From: Ananas comosus
Taxonomy: Eukaryota; Streptophyta; Magnoliopsida; Poales; Bromeliaceae
Reading direction: 5' to 3'
Assembly: GCF_001540865.1 (NCBI RefSeq)
Contig: NC_033630.1
Coordinates: 9,800,430 to 9,864,429, forward strand
Length of the DNA stretch: 64,000 bases
This document shows positions 51,716-62,610 of the stretch, one piece after another. The first letter of the stretch is position 1; each line of letters opens with the position of its first letter. The position numbers and the translations under genes are program-made. The notes under the pieces are model-generated. The model ran no database searches, had not been told where the DNA came from, and worked only from the letters and a program-made list of their open reading frames with translations.

Positions 51716-54242
51716 TGTAAGGAAGTGAATTCTCAAAATCCGAGAGTTGTACTTCATCCAGAATCGACTAATTGTCGAGTGAGTATGCTTCGGAAAGGCC
51801 GAAGATGTCCAAAGCACCAAAAGTGCATTGGAGTTGGAGTCCACGAGAGCAAATAGTACAAACCTGCACTTCTGCAGATTGAACTCTCGGGGACCGGTCC
51901 CTGGTATGAGGGAGCGGTTCCCGTAAGCTGGTGTGCGGCAGAAACTCTGCGCTCACAAGTAATGCTCTCGGGGACCGGGTGGGAGAGATCGGTCCCCGTA
52001 AGCAATGAGGAGTCCCGTAGGGAGACCGGTCTCCCAGTGGAGGACTGGGTCCCGTAAGTGTCCTGCGAGAGCATTGCTCCCGGGGACTGGTCTCCGGAAG
52101 GAGAGACCGGTCCCCGTATGCGTGGAGGCTGGCAGACAGCCTCTGCTTGCAAAGGCTGCTCTCGGGGATCGGTCCTCCAGTAGATGGACCGGTCCCCGTG
52201 CGCGAAAATTGCTCAGACTGGGCAAGTTGAGAAAGGCAAAGTGGAGGGGCTTGGCTGCAATTATGCCATTAGTAAGGGGTATAGAGGGCAAATGACCCTC
52301 TCTCCCTCTCTCATTTTCCTCCCAACTCTCTCATTACTCTCTCTTTCTCTCTCTAGGAAAGAAGAAGAAGGAGAAGAAGAAGAATAGAAGAAGAAAAAGA
52401 AGGAGAAGAAGAAGGAGGAGAACTTGAAGGATATCACCATCACCATCTTCTCCTCTTCCTCTTCCTTCCATTGGAGCTAGCCTAGAGGTAAGCTTCTCAA
52501 CCTTTATGGTAGAAACCTAGGGTTTGGATTTCTAGCTCTAGAATGGGTTTGATTGGAACCCTAGCATGCTTAATAGTTGATTAAAGCTAGAATCTAGAGT
52601 TTGGATGGAGCAATTGCATAGATGCAAGCCTAGGGCACCCAAATTGGGGATTTGCTTACTAGAAGGGTTTGATCTCAATTGATAGTATCTAAACCTAATT
52701 GATAGGTGTCTAAACGCGTTGGCGAAGTCGGAATCGCGATTCGTCGAACGGGTGAGAAGATATCGGCAAAGTAAGGCCGACCAAGCTTAGTTTCGAACAA
52801 GGTGGCCGAGACATCGTCGTAACATTCGTTGGAAAGCGTTTCTAGAACCTCTACATCGACAAAAGGTGGGGGGTGTCATCCTGAAGCAACCGGATTCTTT
52901 TCTATGTCTTAGTACATCATGATTTGCATCTCTTGCATATGCATTGTAGGATTGCATTGTTATTTCCTTTCCTTATGCTTTCTACATGATAACCTAGTGT
53001 GAGTTGAATACTTGGTAAATTGGATAGATAAGGATTGGGTCGGAACATTGAATCCTATAATGCTAAAGGAAAGAGATGAACTCGATGATGATTAGTGATA
53101 TAACGAGTGGCATATAATTGATATATGAACAAAATGAGTCGCATCTAATGTAGTGTATTATGACACTAGTGGCACGTGAACATAGGGATAGGAGGATTCC
53201 CTAGTGAATGACTCGTGAACAAAGAACTTAGTATAGCTAAGCACATATTCATGATTGTCGGAATAGTTGAGTTCCGAGGGAATTGTTGGCCCTAGTTCAT
53301 AGGGTGTCCTTAAGTGGAGAGGATAGATCAAGCTCACGGTCTGTTATTGGGGTAGTATAGCCATCCGGGGTGGTATAGCCATCCATGTCGTCGAGTACTC
53401 CGGAGTGTCCGGCGATCGGGACAGAGTTGATGTCCGCAAATAATCCCGGGTTTGAGAGCGAGTTGAGTCTCCTTACCGAACGGGATGAAGATGTGAGTCG
53501 AGGGCGACCCCAAGGAATTCTCCATGGATTGGGTAAATAAAAGGATAAACCGTCGTTGAACATAGTTGAATTGGACATAGTAGCATGATAGTAAACCTTT
53601 ACTAAATGATGCACGCATTCATTACTTGTGATTATGGACATAGTAGCATAGTTTTCCTATTATGTCATTTACGGCTTTGGATATCTATCTATCTATCTAG
53701 TTGTTACTTTTGCCCACTTAGACCTAGTGGGGAGATTGGCGGAGTCGGCGGCCGAGCCCACTGGGAATTATGGAAGATAGTTCTCACCCTACTTCATTAC
53801 AGGGTCGAGTGCGGGCGCGCCGGGCGAGGATCGCGGCAAGGGCATCGCGCCCGAGCAGTAGTTACATTTCTAGCTTTCCTATGCATTAGAGTACCCTTTT
53901 GTATCTAGATGCTTTATATTTTGGAAGAGCTAAGTATATATCTGGAGATGAACATGTATTCATTTTGGGAATGATGTAATTATAAAAAGAATGCAAATGT
54001 GATGTAATAGCTAGTTGATCTCTCTTTATTTCACTTGTATTACTTGTGGATTACTTGTTCTTAGTTGTAGGCACTAGTTGTGCCCTTCGTTGATTGTGTA
54101 CATATAGAATTTAAATTCCTAGGTAAATTCTTATACTCGATCTGTTGTTGAGCCTTGGGCAGACAGGGGAGTTGCTGTCCGTTCGGCATCTGTTCGATGC
54201 GCCCGAATCGGACCAAATTGGTGGCGGTCTCGAGGCGTGATA
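51716..54242 (+). mobile_element. Element J 5' LTR, family II (2527 bp)
   Basis: TGTAAGGAAGTGAATTCTC...GAGGCGTGATA; the last bases TGATA replace TGACA. Landmarks: ACCGGTC cluster (51890-52200), GAAGAAG tract (52355-52425), strong donor-like CTAGAG/GTAAGC (52482-52493), ACTCCGGAGT (53397-53406), TATC run (53686-53699) and the common hairpin (53761-53786), which has a T-G wobble. The ACWWGGA hairpins are mostly degraded here. Confidence 0.9.
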
Positions 54243-54250
54243 GAAGAAAA

Positions 54251-54262
54251 TGGTATCAGAGC
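54251..54262 (+). promoter_or_regulatory. Primer-binding site of element J
   Basis: TGGTATCAGAGC, 8 bp after the LTR end at 54242. Confidence 0.95.
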
Positions 54263-54567
54263 TGGTTCAGAACAAGTAAAGTAAACCGTAAGGTTATAGG
54301 TGCGTAAGTGGAACGTGAACCTATAACGGTAGCGGAAGTGATTCGATTGGGTCGAGATAGGAGATACGTCTCTAGTAGTTGATAAAGATGGATTCAAGTG
54401 GTATTAGTTCTTGACTTGAGGTGGTTGTGTCGGCGGCCGACGACATGATGCCAAGAGTCTAGAACGAGTGAGCTTGTGTGCTTCCGCCCGATTTTGCTGT
54501 TGAGTCGTAGTTGCGACGAAGCGAACGGGTTAAGATAATTAACCTAGTATTTGCGTTTCAGGAGCTA
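54263..54567 (+). promoter_or_regulatory. Leader of element J with hairpin
   Basis: TGTCGG, loop CGG, CCGACG (54428-54442) matches C's leader hairpin with one wobble. It ends with acceptor-like TTGCGTTTCAG (54551-54561), 6 nt before the gag ATG at 54568. Confidence 0.6.
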
Positions 54568-57550
54568 ATGGCACCAAGGGGACGCCCTAGTACGAGATCT
54601 ACTCTGGCACCGCCTCCTGAGGTGCCCGAGCAGGCTGAACCAAGCGAGATGGATCGGTTGCGGGCGCAGGTGACTGCATTGACCGATGTGGTGCAGCGCC
54701 AGGAGACCCGATTCGAGCGGCTCCAGAAGCTTTTGGAGCGGCAGGTTCCGGCGGCAGCCGCGACTGTGACCGAAGGCGGCGGTCCGCCCGCACCCTCGGT
54801 GCATGTACCTGAAGTGGCTGAGGGTGAGGGGATAGCGGCGGTCCCCGTGGCGGCACGTCCCCCGCCGGCAATTGTTCCTCCGGCGGCATCGGGATCGGCG
54901 ACACCCGATGTGACGGCCGAAGACGTGGAAGGGGAGCGCGCGTTGGCGGCTCTTATTAAGTTCAAGAAGTTCAACCCGCCAATCTTTGAAGGGGAGAAAG
55001 TAGAGCCGGCAATGGTCGAGTCATGGATTGACTCGACGGAAATGCTCTTTGAAGATTTGTGCGCCTTAGAGAGGGACAAGGTGTATCTTGCCACCCACTG
55101 CCTGGAGAAAGCGGCAAAGGTGTGGTGGAAGCGTGTAAAGCGAGATCGACCATCCGATCTTCCACCGATGCTGTGGGAGGAGTTCAAGAGGGCGATGTTC
55201 GCCAACTACTTCCCCGATACGTTGAAACGGAAGCTCCAGGAGAAGTTCCGTAAGTTGGAGCAGGGGGACCGCTCAGTGGCAGAGTATGAGCAGGAGTTCT
55301 CCCACATCATAGACTGTGTCCCGAATGTGGTGAGAGATGATCGGGATCGGGCCGACTGGTTCTTGCGAGGACTTCGGCAGGGGATCTACAAGGCTGTGCA
55401 GATACTCAAGCTCACGACCTTTGCGGAGGTCTTCGACCGGGCACTTTGGGCGGAACACGGTGACGTTCATGTCCGGGAGAAACGCGAGTTGTTGGCAGAG
55501 TCCAAGGACAAAAGGAAGAAGCGTCAGGGTGGTGGTTCGGGATGACAAGCAAGTTCCAAAAAGCCCCCGAAGTATCCGCGGGCTCAATACAGGGGCCGTG
55601 AGGCGCAACGGTGTGTCATATACGGCGGAGGCCACCCGACGTCGCGATGTGAGCAGCGCCAGGGCAGGTGCTTTAAGTGCGGGCAACCGGGGCACTTCGC
55701 ACGCGACTGCCCGGGAGGAGGAGCTTCACCTGCTCTATCTATTGCATCCGCGCCGATAGCTCCGGTTCATCATGGAGGAGCTCCACCGGCGGCAGCGTCA
55801 GCAGGACGCGCGATGGCCCCACGACTGCCCGAGATGGCGCGATCGGCCTTGGGGAACGGGTGTTTGACGCTTAAGTGCAAGCCAAGGAGCCTGTGGAGGC
55901 GGAGGAGCATCGCCTTGTGGCAGGTATGGTTTTAATTAGCGGAGTTCGCTCCAGGGCTATGTTTGATACAGGTGCCACGCACTCATTGATCAGCAGATCA
56001 TTTGCACGCATGCATGATATAGTCATAGAGGCGAGTGAGGGCAAGTGGCGAGTTGAGGGCCCTGGGTCGACCTTTAATACTTATACGGAGTGTTCTTCGT
56101 GTCCAATACAAGTAGGTGATTGGATAATGCCTATTCGGATGTTGGAACTCAAGCACCTTAAAGAGTTCGACGTCATATTGGGCATGGACTGGCTCTCTAA
56201 GTATCATGCAACGATTGATTGTATGAACAGAGTGATCACATTTCGAGAGACAGGATAGAAGGAGTTCACTTATCGGGCCTGTCAAAGCTCGTCTTTCACC
56301 GCGACTGTATTGGTGACGAGAGCCAGGAAGTTGGTCAACAGCGGTTGCGCAGCATTCTTGGCGACTGTTGTAGAAGTGGACCTAGTAGCTCCGACCTTGG
56401 AAGAGCTGTCAGTGGTACGGGAGTTCCCCGATGTATTTTTCGAAGAGTTACCGAGGATACCGCTGGATAGGAAGATTGAGTTCGTCATAGACTTGATTCC
56501 CAGTACCGCACCGATCTCGAAGGCTCCATATTGAATGGCGCCGGCGGAACTAAAGGAGTTGAGAGGTCAGTTACACGATCTCCTCGACAAACAGTTTATC
56601 CGTCCGAGTGTATCACCGTGGGGATCCCCGGTATTGTTTGTACGGAAGAATGATGGATCGTTTCGACTCTGTGTGGACTACCGTGAGTTGAACAGAGTCA
56701 CGATCAAGAATAAGTACCCACTTTCCCGAATCGATGATTTATTAAACCAGTTGCAAGGGTCGTGTGTGTACTCAAAGATAGATTTACAGTCCGGCTATCA
56801 CCAGCTGAAGATTAAGCCGGAGGATGTGCAGAAAATTGCGTTCCGTACGCGGTATGGGCACTATGAATTCACGGTCATGCCATTTGGGCTTACGAATGCC
56901 CCGGCGGCGTTCATGGATTTGATGAACCGTGTCTTCAGGAAGTACTTGGACCGTTTTGTCGTGGTCTTTATAGACGACATATTGGTCTATTCTCGCAACG
57001 ACGAGGAACATGCCGAGCATTTGAGGTTAGTGCTTCAAGTCCTTCGGGAGGAGAAGCTATATGCTAAGCTAAAGAAGTATGACTTCTGGCTCCGAGAGGT
57101 CGCATTTCTAGGGCATATGATTTCCAAGGGTAGAGTTTCTGTAGACTCGAGGAAAGTTGAAGCGATCAAGGATTGGCCGCGCCCGATGAGGGCCTAGCAA
57201 GCTATTATAGGTGGTTCGTGGAAGGCTTTTCAAAGATAGTGATTCCACTTACTCGTCTGACCCAGAAAGGCACCAAGTTTGTTTGGAGCGAGGAGTGCAA
57301 CCGGAACTTCAAAGAGTTGCAGGAAAGATTAACTTTGGCTTCGGTGCTCGCTCTACCAGTGCAGGGTGAAGACTTTACGGTCTACAGCGATGCATCTTAT
57401 CTGGGGTTGGGGTGTGTACTGATGCAAAACGGGAAGGTAATTGCTTATGCGTCCCGTCAGCTGAAGAACTATGAGAAAAACTACCCCATCCATGATCTGG
57501 AGCTAGCGGCAGTGATCTTCGCCTTGAAGTTGTGGCGGCACTATCTATAC
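54568..57550 (+). pseudogene. Element J gag-pol to RNase H, broken
   Basis: Gag opens at ATG 54568 (MAPRGRPSTRS) and is open to TGA 55543-55545. Zinc knuckles, protease (DTGATHSLI, about 55965), reverse transcriptase (FIDD near 56970) and RNase H (YSDAS, about 57383) follow. Further stops: TAA about 55873, TAG 56256-56258 and TGA 56532-56534. Most match a CAG, CAA or CGA codon in relatives. A deletion of about 30 nt near 57190 shifts the frame after the RT thumb. Coding stops in RNase H at HYLY, where reverse element M is inserted at 57551. The rest of J is not in the window. Confidence 0.87.
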
Positions 57551-60292
57551 TGTCACGCCCCGCCCCGAAACCACTACCGATTTGGCACGGTTCGGCCGCG
57601 GCGACGGACCGCCGAACGGACAGCACCTCCCCCCTCCGCCCAAGGATCAACAACAGGAATGTGTACAAGAATTTACCCAGGAATTTAAATTCTAAACATA
57701 AACATTCGACGAGGGCACAAACAGTGCCAACAACCAGAAGAGCAAGTAATCCACGAGATATACAAGTGAAATAAAGAGAGTACTTTACTAACTATTACAA
57801 TAGTTACATCATTTTCCAAAGTGAATATATTTGATCCTCAAAATACATAGCTCTTCGACCTCACCTACATGAATCTCTCTCAATACATAGGTGACTAATG
57901 CAAAAAGGAAAGCTACTATACTACCACGGTCTCACTGGTCGGGCGCGACGCCCTTGCCGCGGTCTTCTCTCTGCAGTCCTGCTGAACCTACCACGGAAGT
58001 TAGAGTGGGGTGAGAACTTATGCTCCATAGTTCCCAGTGGACTCGGCCGCCGACTCTCGCCGATCCTCCGCCACTAGGTCAAGTGGGCCCCACAAGTAAC
58101 GAACAAACTAGTATACGATAGATATTAATCTGAAGGCTGTAAACTGCAGTACGTGCGAAAACTATGCTACTATGCCCATAATCATGAATAGATCAGTGCA
58201 ATCATAATATAACAAAGGTTTGCTACACGTGCTAAACAAATTCGATCCCATGTTCCGAAATAGGTAAATGTTTAATGAGCATTTATGAACCTTAAACTTT
58301 TCATTTACCCATCTGTGGGAGGCCTAGGGCTCGCGCCATGACTAACCTTCAAAATCCCAACCAGTGGGGAAGGGGAGCTCCAAGTGCACCCACAGCCCGG
58401 GACGTCTGCGGACCTCCATGTTCCGGACTCCAAGTGCTCCTAGTCGCGCGAGCACTCCGGAGTACTCACGAGCAATCCCCTCACAACTGTGGGGATTGAC
58501 TGGCTAACCCAGGCCTAGAAGACGCAGACTGCTGAGCTAGATGCGTAACGTCGCTGGCTCCAGAGTGGAGGACACTCTACAACTAGAGTCAATGACCCAA
58601 AGTCGAACTCCTCTCGCAAGGTGAGGGGACGCCCTACCCAAAGGGTCAACGACTAATCGGGGATGCATCGGTTCCCGACATTCATGCAATGCTATTTAAT
58701 TTTCTAAATTCATTGTTCGTCAGGCATTAACTCTGAGGGATCCACCTATCCCTAGTCCACCGACCTCTAGTGGTTATTTACACTACAATTAATGCCACTC
58801 GTTATCATCCAATACTTGATGCCACTCGTTTGTTCTTTTGACAATAACAGCTACCTTTCTATGTCATCAAAAACCCCCATTCCCGGTTCATCTCTAATCT
58901 CTAGATCCTAGGATCCACGTCCGAGCCCAAATCCTCCACATCTACCGACCAAGCCGTTCCAAGTACACTAGGTCATCCATTAAAAGCATAAATGGAAATG
59001 ACTACTATCGCAATCCCTAAATGCAAACATGAAAGAGATGAGATTAAATGCAATCTAAGACCATAGAAAGGACTCGAAAGTTTCGGAATGACACCCCCGA
59101 CTTTAATCGATGTACGACTGGCTGAAAAATCCTTCGCTCGCGAGCTTTATGAAAATGGCTTTAGCCTTCCTCGCGCCCGAAACAAATAGCCCGCCGATTT
59201 TTGCCCGAGTAACTTCACGTCGTTCGCCGAATGGCCAAAGACGATTCGCGACCCCCCGCGTTTGGGACCTATTCAATAGGGTTTCAAGGCTTCAAATGAG
59301 ATCCATCTCATACTTTACTTAAAACTCCATTTTGGAACCCTAGATTTGCACCTATAGCCAAATCCACCCCATAAATCCCCTACTTCTTGGGATTGATCCT
59401 ATTTTAGAAGCCTTGCTTAGGGTCCATTTGACCCCATTCCCAAGGCATAAAACCCAAAAACCCTAAGTTCTAGAAGCTAGGGTTTAGTACCTTTACCTCA
59501 AGAGCTACTCAATAGGGAAAGGAGAGGAGATAGAGGTGCCAACAGCCCTTTCCCTCTCTCGATCTCCTTCTTTTCTCCTTCCTTATCTTCCTCTCTTTTA
59601 CCTCCTATCCTCTTGTTCTTCTCTCCCTTCTTTCGCTTCTAGAAGAGGAGAGAGCAAGAGAGAAAGAAGAGTGAGAAGAGAAGTGAAATGAGAGAGTGAG
59701 GGAGAGAAGAGGCGTCAGCCACTTCAAATAAAGGCCCATTTTGCCATTTAGAACCCTCACCCTTTTACCGTTACACAGCCCTCACCTGGGCTGTTTTCGC
59801 ACCCGGCAGGACCGGGTCTCCCCCGACTTGGGATCGGTCCCCGAGAGCTTTCCATCCGGGCGCACGCGCGTGAACCCGGTCTCTCACCCGGAGACCGGTC
59901 CTCCGGGCAGACCGCGTCCTACCTGAAGGACCGTCCCCGAGAGCTTGATTTTTAGGAATTAGCCAATTTTTTGGCATCTCTCGTGGGACCGCACGTCGGA
60001 CCGACGGTCCCTGCCAGGAGACCGGTTGCATAAACGCAACCCCGTACAACCAGCCACGGGGGAACCGGTCTCTCCTCCACCTGCCAGAGAACCTCCGCGA
60101 GAAGCCAGCTTCCCTGCCACCAAGTGAGTGCTATTTGCCCTCATTGCCTCCGCGGACATCAACTCCAAGGCCACTTTTGTGCCTTTGGACCATTCCCAAT
60201 ACTCCCACAAAGGGATATACCTCCTCGACAATTAGTCGATCCTGGATGGAGTGCAATCCCATTATATTTCGAGAAATTCACATTCCTTACCA
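57551..60292 (-). mobile_element. Element M 3' LTR, family II
   Basis: + strand TGTCACGCCCCGCCCC...CACATTCCTTACCA. The landmarks of F recur in order: common hairpin (58012-58036, one extra base), ACTCCGGAGT (58454-58463), an ACCGGTC cluster (59810-60070, degraded) and the pyrimidine tract (59555-59640). Confidence 0.85.
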
Positions 60293-61981
60293 TCCTCGCG
60301 CCCTCCTTACAAGAGTTTCGCCTCCGAAATGAACATTTTCCTAACTTTAATTTACAAACCGGAGTCATCATCGCTTACTCCCTTGAACAGATGACGGATG
60401 GTGTTTTCTCATCAGTTCCTCGAAGTTCCCAGAGTGGCCTCGCGATCATCGTGATGCTCAGCGACATTTTCACATAGGGATTCTCGATTTCCTCGCCTTT
60501 CGCACCTCCTGGCGCGACTAATACATGCCCCTACGAAAACCTCTTCATAGCTTCAAGTCGTCTTGAGTTCACGGCGGTTCATATAGCATCGCGTGCTTCC
60601 GGGTCGTGAATTACTGCGGAATGGAGACAGTGGAACACAATTGTGTATACTCCCAAGCTTCGGCGGTAGAGCAAGCCGGTAGGCACAACGAGCCGAACTC
60701 GCCTACATATATCCTCATTATGCGGTCCAATATCATCGGGGACTTAGACTTTTCCCCGCAACTACCAAACCGCGTTCACACTCCGCATGGGTGAAACCTT
60801 CAAGAATACGCGGGTCACCCACTGCGAATTCTATACTCGACGCGCGCCTAATCCGCATACTTTGGCTGTCTTGAACTGGGCTGGTTAGCAATCTCTTGCG
60901 ACCCAAGGCGGAGACTTTCTCCCTCGGGCTTCTCGGCAATACACGACAGCGCCGAACTCCGCCGCTCACTCTGCATCGCTCGCAGTGTATAGGAACCGAC
61001 ACGGTTCCGCTCCCGTAAAGAGCCTCGAACGTGATCTCCAGCACTAGCATGAAATAAGTTTGTTGTAACATAACTCGCCATAGGTAGTGGTCACACCAAT
61101 CTCCCTTATAGTCAATGACACCGCGTCGCGAACATATCCTCCAGAGTTTTGAATTGTTCTCATCTGTTTGCCCACGGTCATGAGGATGAAATTGCGGTGC
61201 TAAAATCGGAGTCCGCAGTGCCAAGGGCTCTCCTTGCAGTCTCTTCCAAAGTGTGAAGCTTGAACGGGGCAGGGGACGATCCGACACGATCGAATTTGCG
61301 GCACCCCATGTAAAGTCTCCACTAATCATCGTCGAGATACCCACTATCGAGCTAACTTGTCACCTACCACGTGGTGTCGGATCGGCAGAAATGAGCCGAA
61401 CTTAGTTTAATCGGTCCACAATTCACCAGATTGCATCGTGGCCGCCCGTTGAGCGATTGGCAAGCCGACCACACGAGTCCATCGATTACTATCCTGCACC
61501 ATTTCCAAAAGGATAGTAGCTTGAAGCGTTCCCTGGCTGGAAATCCGACGGCTCTGCTTTCAACGTTGCTGGCACGTATAAGCATTCGGCACCAAGTGTC
61601 CAATACACGCCTTCATTCCCCCAGTAGCCACAAATGCATTTTCAATACCTCGTCACAATTTTGGTGCCGCGCCGCGTGATTCAGCATATACGGAGATCCG
61701 TGTCTGTCTTGTAGAATACATTTCGCGAAGCCTCTCCATCTTTGGCAACACACCGATCGGTTTCTAACGAGCAACACCATCTGCGTTATAGCGAAATCAG
61801 CCGCCACGCTCTCCTCGATGTTTTGCCGCGCACCTTTTGGAGCTCTGGGGTCTGCGATATGGCAGATGCTTTATCCTCCGCAACAAGGTCGGTTGAAACG
61901 AGTGCCAATCACTGAAGTCGGGACCTCGGGAGAAACCACATCAAGGTCCAAATCGCTCCATATCCAGACACAGAGGGGTGC
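60293..61981 (-). pseudogene. Element M integrase and chromodomain region, frame-scrambled
   Basis: Reverse-strand translation gives pieces of integrase: FHPHDRGQTDENN for FHPQTDGQTERTI, then VIDYKGDWCDH, FEALYGS and VPIH, in changing frames (about 60733-61344). Near 61850-61975 the RNase H to integrase linker of element C (compare 26029-26095) is recognisable. Frames change every few tens of bases, so no protein could be made from the sequence as given. Confidence 0.8.
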
Positions 61982-62081
61982 NNNNNNNNNNNNNNNNNNN
62001 NNNNNNNNNNNNNNNNNNNNNNNNNNNNNNNNNNNNNNNNNNNNNNNNNNNNNNNNNNNNNNNNNNNNNNNNNNNNNNNNN
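61982..62081. other. Assembly gap of 100 N
   Basis: Exactly 100 N, a conventional gap of unknown size. It lies between reverse element M and forward element K; the remaining parts of M, J and K's LTR are missing here. Confidence 0.98.
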
Positions 62082-62269
62082 TAGTGGATTTACAGTTTTA
62101 TCCTTATCCCTTGTTGTAGCATTTAGACATTTATTATGCTCTGATACTCCTAGATGTCTTTTATTATTGCTTTTATTATTGTTGTGTTTTAAACGCCTTA
62201 TATGTTTTAGACGTATGGCGGGTCTAGGCACGTGCCGGGCGGGCTTCCGCTGGGTCCCGGGGCGTGACA
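62082..62269 (+). mobile_element. Element K 5' LTR, last 188 bp (family I)
   Basis: Matches the end of the G and P LTRs, finishing GGGTCCCGGGGCGTGACA. The rest lies in the gap. Confidence 0.88.
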
Positions 62270-62277
62270 GATTAATT

Positions 62278-62289
62278 TGGTATCAGAGA
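62278..62289 (+). promoter_or_regulatory. Primer-binding site of element K
   Basis: TGGTATCAGAGA, one base from TGGTATCAGAGC, 8 bp after the LTR end. Confidence 0.85.
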
Positions 62290-62610
62290 CTAGGGTTGAG
62301 TCTTAGGGGACCTAGTAGACCTTAGGCCGGTTGGACTATAGGAAATAGGCTCGTGAGAGACGAGGTCTATTTGACTTGTAAGCGAAAGTATCTGAATTGG
62401 GTATCTTGGATAACTCTAGAAAATGAAGTTAAATCGGAGTGTTTGACTTCTAACTTCGCGGAGCGTTACGTTGGCGGCCGACAACGTAATATTGGGAGTT
62501 AGTAGTGTAGAACACTTCTTTACTTTCGCATGATTTGGGGTTTGTCTTTTGAGCGGGGATGCGATAGCGTGAGTATTTCTAACTTGCGCTTTTATGATGT
62601 TATAGTGACG
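62290..62610 (+). promoter_or_regulatory. Leader of element K with hairpin
   Basis: GTTACGTTG, loop GCGGCCGA, CAACGTAAT (62465-62490) is the hairpin of A's leader with one G-T wobble at its base. Acceptor-like TATAG ends at 62605, 5 nt before the gag ATG. Confidence 0.6.

Larger units (their letters stand above)
57551..61981 (-). mobile_element. Element M: family II element, reverse, 3' half
   Basis: Inserted in J's RNase H after TATAC. Read leftwards it has the integrase region (61981-60293), then a full 3' LTR (60292-57551). The right side ends at the 100-N gap. From about 57990 it shows many single-base insertions relative to F and C, suggesting poor base quality more than age. Confidence 0.85.

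Noticed and set aside
54558..55205. 215-codon reverse frame
   Set aside because: Antisense shadow of J's gag.
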